Shown: positions 1 through 6,254 of the stretch, in pieces | Position numbering within the stretch: the stretch's first letter is position 1 | How the letters are laid out: every line of letters begins with the position of its first letter | Source: Holophaga sp. | GTDB taxonomy: Bacteria; Acidobacteriota; Holophagae; Holophagales; Holophagaceae | Direction: 5' to 3' | Assembly: GCA_030691225.1 (NCBI GenBank) | Contig: JAUYES010000539.1 | Location: 1-8,658 of the forward strand | Length of the DNA stretch: 8,658 nucleotides | The notes under the pieces: model-generated | What the model saw: only the letters and a program-made list of their open reading frames with translations | Told to the model about the DNA's origin: nothing | Databases searched by the model: none | Program-made: the position numbers and the translations under genes

Positions 1-1989
1 GCGCCACTGCTCCTCGGGCTTGAGGACGATCACCGTCTCCATCATGGAGAAGGGCGCAGGGTCCGTGGCCGTGTCCGCGCGCCCCGCCTTGCCGAAGACG
101 CGATCCACTTCGGGCACGGTGCGGATGAGGCGGTCCTGCACCTGGAGGATCCGCTGGGCTTCGGTCTGGGAGAGTCCCGGAAGGGTTGAGGGCATATAGA
201 GCAACGTGCCTTCATTGAGGGACGGCATGAACTCGCTGCCTAGCCCCATGTAGGCCGGGATCGTTCCCAAGACCAGGAGAACCGCTACCGCAATGGTCGC
301 CTTGGCGTGCTTGACCACGAAGCGGCAAGGGGGTTCATAGATTTTGTGCAGGAAGACGCTGATCGGATGTTTCTCCTCGGCGTAGTACTTCCCGACGGCG
401 AGCTGGGTCGCGGTCCAGGCCAACCACTTTGGTTTGAAGCGGAAGGGCTCCACCCGTGCGAAGAGCATACGCATGGCAGGGTCCAACGTTAGCGCCAACA
501 TTGCCGCGATGGCCATGGCGATGTTCTTGGAATACGCCAGAGGTTTGAAGAGGCGACCCTCCTGGTCCATCAGGGTGAAGATGGGCATGAAGCTCACAGC
601 CACAACCAGGAGTGAGAAGAAGACGGTCGGCCCCACCTCCATTAAGGCTTCCAGCCGGACTTGGTAGAAGCTTCCAGGCTTACCGGCCTCGATCCATTTC
701 TCGATCTTCTTGTAGGCGTTTTCAACCTCCACGATGGCCCCGTCCACGAGCACACCGATGGAGATCGCGATGCCTGCAAGGCTCATGAGGTTGGCGTTCT
801 GCCCAATTCCATACATCGGAATGAAGGCCAGCGCCACGCTGATGGGGATCGTGACGATGGGTACGATGGCCGATGGGACATGCCAGAGGAAGACCAGGAT
901 GATTAGCGAGACGACGATCATCTCCTCGATGAGCTTATGCTTCACGGTCTTGATGGCGCTGTTGATCAGTTCTGAGCGGTCGTAGGTAGTGATGACCTCC
1001 ACGCCTTCGGGAAGCCCCTGCTTCAGCTCCTTGATCTTGGTCTTCACGCGCTCGATCACGTTCAGGGCGTTCTCGCCTTGGCGCATGACGACGATGCCGC
1101 CCACGACGTCGCCGTGGCCATCCAGATCCGCAATGCCTCGCCGCATCTCGGGTCCCAGGGATACGGTGGCCACCTCGCCGAGGCGGATGGGTGTGCCGTT
1201 CTCGGCCTTGAGCACGGCCTGTTCGAGATCCTTGGTGGATTTGACGTAGCCTCGGCCCCGCACCATGTACTCGCGTCCGCTGTATTCCACGAGACGCCCG
1301 CCCACTTCTGAATTCGAAGACTTGACGGCCTGGATGACGGATTCGATGGGGATCTTGTACGCTGCCAATTTGTTGGGGTTGATGCTGACCTGGAACTGGC
1401 GGGCCTGCCCGCCCACCGTGGCCACTTCCGCCACACCAGGTGTGCTCTGGATGCCATACCTCAGGAACCAATCCTGCAAGGACCGGAGTTCATCTGTGCT
1501 GTGCTTGCCGCTGTGATCCACGAGGGCGTACTGGTAGACCCAGCCCACCGCCGTAGCATCCGGCCCGAGGGAGGTCTGCACGCCCGGCGGAAGCTGAGAC
1601 GTAATCTTGGAGAGATATTCCATGACCCGGCTACGCGCCCAGTAGATGTCCGTATTGTCTTCGAAGATCACGTAGACGTAGGAAAATCCGAAGTCCGAAA
1701 GGGCGCGTACCGCCTTCACCTTCGGAGCGCCCAGCAGGCTGGTGACGATGGGGTACGTCACCTGGTCCTCGACGATGTCTGGGCTGCGATCCCACTTGCT
1801 ATAGACGATCACTTGGGTATCGCTAAGGTCCGGCAGGGCATCCAGGGGGATGTTGCGCATGGTCCAAAAGGACATGGCAATCAGCACCGCTGAAGCTGCC
1901 ATCACAAGCCAGCGGTTCTCCGCCGAGAAGCGGATGATCCGCTGGAGGAAGGTCGGGTGATCAGGATCGTAGGCTACATTTCCGCTCAT
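1..1989 (-). CDS. cusA: CusA-type copper/silver RND efflux pump, inner membrane subunit (C-terminus beyond window)
   Basis: This is the proton-driven inner membrane pump of a tripartite Cu(I)/Ag(I) exporter of the heavy-metal RND (HME) family. The window holds 663 codons of a protein that is normally about 1040 residues; the reading frame is open to position 1. Visible landmarks are the first membrane segment (about residues 28-46), the family motif LDALPDLSDTQV just after it, the porter-domain motif GPDATAVGWVYQYALVD, and the fourth membrane segment with D416 and E423 (VDGAIVEVEN). M599 (LLYMPSTLPG) and M649 (APFSMMET) align by spacing with E. coli CusA M573 and M623, two of its three metal-binding methionines; the third lies outside the window. 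The position of the extra aspartate of divalent pumps such as CzcA (D402) is a serine here. These points favour monovalent metal. The start has GGAG six bases upstream and lies 10 bases after the adaptor stop codon. CusA rather than CzcA is likely but not proven. Confidence 0.95.
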   Translation of the reverse strand, partial: MSGNVAYDPDHPTFLQRIIRFSAENRWLVMAASAVLIAMSFWTMRNIPLDALPDLSDTQVIVYSKWDRSPDIVEDQVTYPIVTSLLGAPKVKAVRALSDFGFSYVYVIFEDNTDIYWARSRVMEYLSKITSQLPPGVQTSLGPDATAVGWVYQYALVDHSGKHSTDELRSLQDWFLRYGIQSTPGVAEVATVGGQARQFQVSINPNKLAAYKIPIESVIQAVKSSNSEVGGRLVEYSGREYMVRGRGYVKSTKDLEQAVLKAENGTPIRLGEVATVSLGPEMRRGIADLDGHGDVVGGIVVMRQGENALNVIERVKTKIKELKQGLPEGVEVITTYDRSELINSAIKTVKHKLIEEMIVVSLIILVFLWHVPSAIVPIVTIPISVALAFIPMYGIGQNANLMSLAGIAISIGVLVDGAIVEVENAYKKIEKWIEAGKPGSFYQVRLEALMEVGPTVFFSLLVVAVSFMPIFTLMDQEGRLFKPLAYSKNIAMAIAAMLALTLDPAMRMLFARVEPFRFKPKWLAWTATQLAVGKYYAEEKHPISVFLHKIYEPPCRFVVKHAKATIAVAVLLVLGTIPAYMGLGSEFMPSLNEGTLLYMPSTLPGLSQTEAQRILQVQDRLIRTVPEVDRVFGKAGRADTATDPAPFSMMETVIVLKPEEQWR

Positions 1990-1999
1990 GGTCGCTCCC

Positions 2000-3460
2000 T
2001 CAGTGCTGATGACCGCCCGCAGGGGCGGCGGCTGGCTGGGAAGCGCCCTTCTGACTCAGGTGAGCCAGGGCCGCCTTCAAGCGGGATTCCGAATCGACAA
2101 GGAAATTGGCGCGGACAACGACTTCCTCGCCGACTTTCAGGCCGGAGCGGATTTCGATCTTCTCGCCGACGGTGGTACCGACCGTGACTTCACGCGGTTC
2201 GAATTTGCCGTCACCAAGGGCTACGAAGGCCACCTTGGAGGTGCCTGCATCCAGCACCGCGTCGAGCGGGATGATCACACCTTTGCGGCCCTGGCTCTTC
2301 AGCATCACCTCCCCGAACATCTCGGGCTTCAAATCGCCGCCTGTATTTTGGAATTCCAGGCGGAGCCTGGCCGTGCGGGTCTTGGGATCCATGCTGGGAT
2401 CCACGAAGGCTACCCGTCCCTTGTAGGTCTTGCCGGGAAATGCCTGGATCGTGAGATCAGCGGGAGTCCCGACTTTGGTACGGCTGATCTCGGATTCGTA
2501 GACATCGACGAGCACCCAGACATGGCTGAGGTCCGTGATCTCGAAGGGGATGTCCGCGGGCGTGATGCGGGCGCCCTCCACCACGTTCTTGGCCGTCACG
2601 ACGCCGGAGATAGGGCTCCGCAAGGTTAGGGCACGCAGGACCTCGCCAGTCTTCTCAAGATGTTCCATCGCTTCCTGCGGAACGTCCCAGAGGGTAAGAC
2701 GGCGCCTGGCGGATTCCAACAGATCCCCTCCACTGCTTTGCAGCGTGCCGCCCGCCAGGGCCTTCTGGGTCTTGAGGGCCAGCAGGTACTCCCGCTGGGC
2801 GCTGACGAATTCCGGACTATCGAGGCTGAAAAGGGGAGCGCCCTTGGCGACGGGTTTCCCCATGAAGTCCACGAAAAGCTTCTCGACGAAGCCTTCCACC
2901 TTCACGTTTACCTTGCGCACACGGGTCTCGTCCACCGCCACGCGGCCCACGGCCCGCAGCTCTCCGCTGATCGAACCCTCGACCACCTTTTCAGTTTTGA
3001 GGCCGATGAGCTGCTGGCGCTCGTGGTCGATCTTCACCGCCGCGTGGGTATCGAGACCCGTGCCATCGCTCTTGAGGTCGCCTTCAAAGACGGGCACATA
3101 GTCCATGCCCATCTCGTCCTTGGTGGGAACCTGGGACGTGAGGCTGGGATTCATTGGAGAGCGGTAGTAGACGATCTTGCCCTTGTCTTTCGGTTCGGCG
3201 CTCTCCATGGGCACCAGCGCCATGCCGCAGATGGGGCAATCGCCCGCGTGATCCATGATGATTTGCGGGTGCATGGGGCACTGGAACATCTGCTTCTTGG
3301 GAGCTGTCGCGGATTCCGCACCGTGCTTGTGTTCGGCTTTGACGCCTGGCCGGATCAGCAGCGTGCCACCGACACCGGCCACGAGCCCCAGCGTGATCAG
3401 GCCAATGGTGCGGATTCGAGAGGGACGCGGATTTGTCGTTTCAATGGATTCATCGATCAT
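2000..3460 (-). CDS. cusB: CusB-type RND efflux periplasmic adaptor with N-terminal heavy-metal-binding domain
   Basis: This 486-residue membrane fusion protein links the RND pump to the outer membrane channel. One hydrophobic segment (about residues 18-36) anchors it; no lipoprotein cysteine is present. Residues 58-86 form a compact metal-binding domain with C61-P-M-H and C75-P-I-C78-G-M80. Residues 98-124 carry the CusB N-terminal methionine element: M103, M117 and M119 match E. coli CusB M49, M64 and M66 in context, with one residue less spacing. Next come the lipoyl/barrel-sandwich halves (about 165-215 and 280-310), an intervening helical hairpin (about 215-275), the beta-barrel (about 312-390), and a membrane-proximal domain ending near residue 460. 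The tail is alanine/proline-rich and ends GGHQH. No CusF domain is fused to it. ATG is preceded by GGAG at six bases. The gene sits 13 bases after the outer membrane factor gene and 10 before cusA. Confidence 0.93.
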   Translation of the reverse strand: MIDESIETTNPRPSRIRTIGLITLGLVAGVGGTLLIRPGVKAEHKHGAESATAPKKQMFQCPMHPQIIMDHAGDCPICGMALVPMESAEPKDKGKIVYYRSPMNPSLTSQVPTKDEMGMDYVPVFEGDLKSDGTGLDTHAAVKIDHERQQLIGLKTEKVVEGSISGELRAVGRVAVDETRVRKVNVKVEGFVEKLFVDFMGKPVAKGAPLFSLDSPEFVSAQREYLLALKTQKALAGGTLQSSGGDLLESARRRLTLWDVPQEAMEHLEKTGEVLRALTLRSPISGVVTAKNVVEGARITPADIPFEITDLSHVWVLVDVYESEISRTKVGTPADLTIQAFPGKTYKGRVAFVDPSMDPKTRTARLRLEFQNTGGDLKPEMFGEVMLKSQGRKGVIIPLDAVLDAGTSKVAFVALGDGKFEPREVTVGTTVGEKIEIRSGLKVGEEVVVRANFLVDSESRLKAALAHLSQKGASQPAAAPAGGHQH

Positions 3461-3473
3461 GGTCGGCTCCGAT

Positions 3474-4910
3474 TCACATGGATTTCATGGCAGGACCGCC
3501 CTCGCCAGCCTTGGCAGAGGCCGCTCCAGATTTGGCGGGAGAGGAGGACATGGCGGCACCGCTCGGGCTTCCACCCATGCCCATGGACCCGGAACTCAGA
3601 CCCTGGGCTGAAATCGCGGGTGTTCCGGCAAGGTTGAATTCCTCCTGTGCGATCAGAACGGCCTGGGCCTGGGCCAAGGCTTGAATGTATCCACCCCGAT
3701 CAGATATCCAGCCGTTCAACGCCTCTAGCACGCTCAGGAAGGGCGCTCGACCAGATTCATACTGCGCCAAACTCGCCTGGAAACTGGATTCGCTCTGCAC
3801 CAGGAGACCTTCTCGATAAAGACGAAGGGTCTCCAGCGCCGCGTCAAGCTGAGCCGCCCGTTCCTGGATCCTCTGGCCCAGCATGTTGCGTACGCTCTCT
3901 GCCTCAGATCCCTGAGCTCGTCGTCGAATCTCCTGCTCAGAGACCGCCCGCTGCTGCTTCTGCTTGGACCAGATGGGAAGGGAGATCGAGACCCCCACCT
4001 GCCACATGGGGTCGAGGGATCCCCGTGGCATGACACCCGCGCTCACCGCGAAATCGGGGAAGCGGTCGCGCCTGGCCAGATCCAGGCTGCGTTCCGCCTG
4101 CTTGATGCCAATGCGGGCGGCCTGAAGCTCAGGGCTTTCCTTCTCTGCCCGGTCGATCCAGGCGACAAGAGAGGTTGTCTGAGGCATGAGATCCATGATT
4201 CGGGCTGTGGTCGGAATGGCCTCCTCGGGCTTCAAGCCCCGAAGACGGTTGAGTGCCGCCAGCAGTACCCTTTCTTCCGACTGGAGGGAAATCCGGGTCT
4301 GCCGGAGGCGATTCTGTTCAAGCTGAGCCCGTAGCAGATCCGCCTGAGCCCCTTGACCCACCTCGTACCGGACCCGCGTGATCTCGCTGGCCTTCTGCCA
4401 GAACAAGCTCTGTTGCTCCAGCAATTCCATCTGGCCTCGAACCAGGAGGAGCCCATAGTAGGCACGCTTCACATCGGCCACGAGGCTGAGGCGGGTGCGA
4501 TCGGAGGCGATCCGTGTAGCGTCGACTCCGAGGCTTGCGATATCCCCCCGGATGGCCCGCTTACCAGGCCAAGGCAGGGGTTGAGTAAGCATCACCTGGT
4601 AGTAGCTGCTCTCCATCATCCCGATCTGGAGCTTCTTGAACCCGTCGTTCTGGATGCCGAGAGAAAGGCTAGGATCCGGAAGCGCCTTGGACTGCGGAAT
4701 CCGTTCCTTCTCCGCCTCGATCAGTGCCTGGCTCTTGGCGATTTCGGGGTTCCGACTGATCGCTTCCTGGATCAGCGCTTCCAGGAGGGGATCGCCGGGT
4801 GAAGCGGTGGCCTCGTTCGGAACAGGACCGGGTTTGGGGGTCTGGGCTTGGGCAAGGACCGACCCGAACACGGGCAACAGTCCCAACGCCAGGCATTGGG
4901 TTATTCGCAT
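3474..4910 (-). CDS. TolC-family outer membrane efflux protein (CusC-like) with Met-containing C-terminal tail
   Basis: This 478-residue protein is the outer membrane channel of the tripartite exporter. A signal peptide (about residues 1-22, possible cleavage after VLAQA) lacks a lipobox, unlike lipidated E. coli CusC. Two outer membrane efflux repeats follow: about 40-225 with QAISRNPE-like and LPDPSLSLG motifs and the QPLPWPGKR strand-helix signature at 110-118, and about 245-425 with SPELQAARIGIKQAERSLDLAR and a second strand motif ISLPIWSK at 309-316. Long amphipathic helices, such as residues 318-385, fit the periplasmic tunnel. Residues 434-478 are an unusual low-complexity tail rich in Ser, Gly, Ala and Met (M443, M445, M454, M475, M478), which should face the periplasm. 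ATG is preceded by GGAG at six bases. It lies 62 bases after the cysteine-rich gene. The adjacent cusB and cusA support the CusC role; alone, the sequence would only say TolC family. Confidence 0.93.
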   Translation of the reverse strand: MRITQCLALGLLPVFGSVLAQAQTPKPGPVPNEATASPGDPLLEALIQEAISRNPEIAKSQALIEAEKERIPQSKALPDPSLSLGIQNDGFKKLQIGMMESSYYQVMLTQPLPWPGKRAIRGDIASLGVDATRIASDRTRLSLVADVKRAYYGLLLVRGQMELLEQQSLFWQKASEITRVRYEVGQGAQADLLRAQLEQNRLRQTRISLQSEERVLLAALNRLRGLKPEEAIPTTARIMDLMPQTTSLVAWIDRAEKESPELQAARIGIKQAERSLDLARRDRFPDFAVSAGVMPRGSLDPMWQVGVSISLPIWSKQKQQRAVSEQEIRRRAQGSEAESVRNMLGQRIQERAAQLDAALETLRLYREGLLVQSESSFQASLAQYESGRAPFLSVLEALNGWISDRGGYIQALAQAQAVLIAQEEFNLAGTPAISAQGLSSGSMGMGGSPSGAAMSSSPAKSGAASAKAGEGGPAMKSM

Positions 4911-4972
4911 GACGGACTCCGGTTAATGAGAGGTAAGCCTCGTGTTTTCCATCGGATAAACGAGACGACTCC

Positions 4973-5425
4973 TCAAATCCGGAAGGTCGATAACCGCGCC
5001 AATCGCTCCAGGCAGTTCTCAGGTGTGCCATCCCGTATGGATCGGATGGCCAGATGGACCAGGTTCCCAATCTTCAGCTCGACTTCTTGCTCTGCGGCGG
5101 ACGGGGTCCAGGGGTGGGGTTCTGTCTTTTTCTCGGGATCGGAACCGTCCTCTTGGCTCTTCTCGGCCTCCGCCTGGATCGCGGTGGCCATTGAGGGGCT
5201 CGAAGGAACGGGTGGTTGCTGGCATGGGCTCGGCGATCTATGCCCCGAAGAGGCAGGCATCGACGGCATGGAGCCGCAGCCGCAGGAGGCTTCCGAGGAG
5301 GCACCGCACCCACAGGAACAGGCCTGGATGCCCGGTTCGTTTCCCACTCGCAGCCCACCCACTGGTCCCGCAAGGGCCAGCACGGCGAGGGCGATGAATC
5401 GGATCAGGGCACGCAAGGGAACCAC
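4973..5425 (-). CDS. small exported cysteine-rich protein of unknown family, first gene of the cus operon
   Basis: I do not recognise this 150-residue protein. It starts with GTG at 5425, preceded by GAGGGA (5429-5434) with a three-base gap. Residues 5-23 form a basic-then-hydrophobic signal or anchor segment, so it is probably exported. A cysteine cluster follows: C36-S-C38-G-C40, then C48-G-C50, with M53, M56, H62 and C68 close by; a lone C138 is near the end. The middle (about 60-110) is rich in Pro, Ser, Ala and charged residues and is probably disordered; 110-147 could be helical. Its place at the head of a Cu/Ag export operon, where E. coli carries small CusF, suggests periplasmic metal binding or sensing, but it lacks CusF sequence features. 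The CxCxC and CxC spacing fits soft-metal binding. A copper-responsive leader peptide is another possibility. The signal segment, start site and same-strand position support a real gene; function is inference. Confidence 0.68.
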   Translation of the reverse strand: MVPLRALIRFIALAVLALAGPVGGLRVGNEPGIQACSCGCGASSEASCGCGSMPSMPASSGHRSPSPCQQPPVPSSPSMATAIQAEAEKSQEDGSDPEKKTEPHPWTPSAAEQEVELKIGNLVHLAIRSIRDGTPENCLERLARLSTFRI

Positions 5426-5475
5426 CTGTCCCTCATGCTAGGAGTCTCGAACGGACTCGCAATAAAAAACGTTCA

Positions 5476-5497
5476 ATTCTAATGGTTCTCTAAGAAT
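5476..5497. promoter_or_regulatory. imperfect inverted repeat ATTCT-N12-AGAAT, candidate regulator operator
   Basis: ATTCT (5476-5480) and AGAAT (5493-5497) are inverted across a 12-base centre within the AT-rich core of the divergent region. OmpR/CusR-family dimers commonly bind paired half-sites in such places, so this is a plausible operator for the neighbouring regulator. The arms are only five bases long and could arise by chance in AT-rich DNA. Confidence 0.25.
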
Positions 5498-5561
5498 CAA
5501 GCCCTTCGCCTACCCTAGGATACCTATGGGTGATCCAGTCCTTCGGACGAACGGGGTTACT

Positions 5562-5566
5562 GGAGG
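5562..5566 (+). promoter_or_regulatory. ribosome binding site deciding the response regulator start
   Basis: GGAGG lies seven bases before ATG at 5574. An in-frame ATG at 5526, preceded by weaker AGGA, would add 16 residues that do not resemble the start of receiver domains, so the 5574 start is preferred. Confidence 0.75.
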
Positions 5567-5573
5567 GCAAGGC

Positions 5574-6254
5574 ATGAAGGTCCTCATCATCGAAGACGAG
5601 ATCAAGTTCGCGAGAATCCTGGCTCAGGGCCTCAAAGAGCATGGAATCAATACTGAATCCGCCTTTGATGGGCCATCCGGTTTGGAGAAGGCGCTGTCGA
5701 GGGTTTTCGATGCCATTGTTCTGGATGTGATGCTTCCTGGGAAAAACGGGTTCGAGGTTCTCAAGGAATTGCGGGCATCTGGAAGCAACGCCGCCGTGCT
5801 CATGCTGACGGCGAGAGGTTCTGTGGAGGACCGCATCCATGGCTTGAATCTCGGAGCCGACGACTACTTGCCCAAGCCCTTCGTGTTTAAGGAACTTCTA
5901 GCGAGGTTGCAGGCCATCACGCGGCGCCCCCAGGTCGAACCCCAGACGGTCTTGAAGGTCGCCGACCTGGAACTGGATCCCCGCACGAGGGAGGTGCGCC
6001 GAGCCGGACAAGCCATCGACCTCTCCATCAAGGAGTTTGTTCTCCTTGAGTTCTTGTTGCGGAGAAAGGGCACCGTCGTGACGCTGGCGATGATCCTGGA
6101 CCACGTCTGGAACATGGACTACAGCGGTGGTGAAGATTCCAACGTCGTGGCGGTCTACATCAACTACTTGCGCAAAAAGGTGGACAAGCCTTTCCACTCG
6201 AACCTGATCCAAACCATCCGTGGCACCGGATACATGCTTCGGGAGGATGCATGA
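5574..6254 (+). CDS. OmpR/CusR-family response regulator, predicted heavy-metal (Cu/Ag) responsive
   Basis: This 226-residue two-component regulator should be phosphorylated by the kinase encoded next to it and then bind DNA to control the divergent efflux operon. The receiver domain (1-115) shows MKVLIIEDE with acidic residues E7-D8, phosphoacceptor D51 (IVLDVMLPG), T79 (LMLTARG) and K101 (YLPKPF). The C-terminal winged helix (about 128-224) carries the OmpR-type signatures LSIKEFVLLEFLLRRKG, ILDHVW, and the recognition and wing segment VAVYINYLRKKVD...IRGTGYML. The best relatives by motif are CusR/CopR/PcoR regulators. The start is fixed by GGAGG at 5562-5566 and by the family N-terminus. 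The stop overlaps the kinase start as ATGA, so translation is coupled. Two rows counted (5641-5700 and 6001-6060) are each 31/60 GC, lower than the neighbouring genes. The specific metal is inferred from the locus, not from the protein itself. Confidence 0.93.
   Translation: MKVLIIEDEIKFARILAQGLKEHGINTESAFDGPSGLEKALSRVFDAIVLDVMLPGKNGFEVLKELRASGSNAAVLMLTARGSVEDRIHGLNLGADDYLPKPFVFKELLARLQAITRRPQVEPQTVLKVADLELDPRTREVRRAGQAIDLSIKEFVLLEFLLRRKGTVVTLAMILDHVWNMDYSGGEDSNVVAVYINYLRKKVDKPFHSNLIQTIRGTGYMLREDA

Larger units (their letters stand above)
5426..5573. promoter_or_regulatory. divergent intergenic control region between cus operon and its two-component system
   Basis: These 148 bases separate the minus-strand export operon from the plus-strand regulator gene, so promoters for both directions and the regulator's binding site should lie here. 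Positions 5461-5500 contain 30 A/T of 40, against about one third A/T in most neighbouring coding rows. On the minus strand there are fragments resembling -35 (TTGATT) and -10 (TAGAAT, plus-strand 5476-5481), but their spacing of 13 is too short, so I assign no promoter. On the plus strand TAGGAT at 5516-5521 is a weak -10 candidate without a good -35. No match to the E. coli CusR palindrome was seen. Confidence 0.6.

Noticed and set aside
2660..3637. A 325-codon open frame on the plus strand opposite cusB
   Set aside because: It lies fully antisense to a gene with clear family motifs, shows no recognisable domain or signal, and such frames are common opposite GC-rich genes.
4939..4964. Imperfect hairpin CTCGT...ACGAG between the cysteine-rich gene and the channel gene, considered as a terminator or attenuator
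   Set aside because: The stem is short with a bulge and an 11-base loop, has no following T run on the transcribed strand, and the downstream genes look co-transcribed.
4973..5425. Idea that the small cysteine-rich protein is CusF
   Set aside because: It lacks the Trp-Pro-x-Met-x-Met type metal motif and beta-barrel pattern of CusF, and is dominated by cysteines and a disordered middle.
4848..5441. A 197-codon plus-strand open frame opposite the cysteine-rich gene and the start of the channel gene
   Set aside because: It overlaps the start of the channel gene, has no good ribosome site or signal, and its product is low-complexity Arg/Pro/Ser/Gly-rich; the minus-strand frame has a start site, a signal segment and operon context.
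5442..5458. GAGTC/GACTC inverted repeat with a seven-base centre near the start of the cysteine-rich gene
   Set aside because: Five-base arms do not extend in either direction and are expected by chance; it lies just outside the AT-rich core.
5526..5573. Upstream ATG that would extend the response regulator by 16 residues
   Set aside because: The extension is unlike receiver-domain N-termini, while ATG at 5574 has a stronger GGAGG site and begins MKVLIIEDE as the family does. AGGA before 5526 keeps a small chance open.
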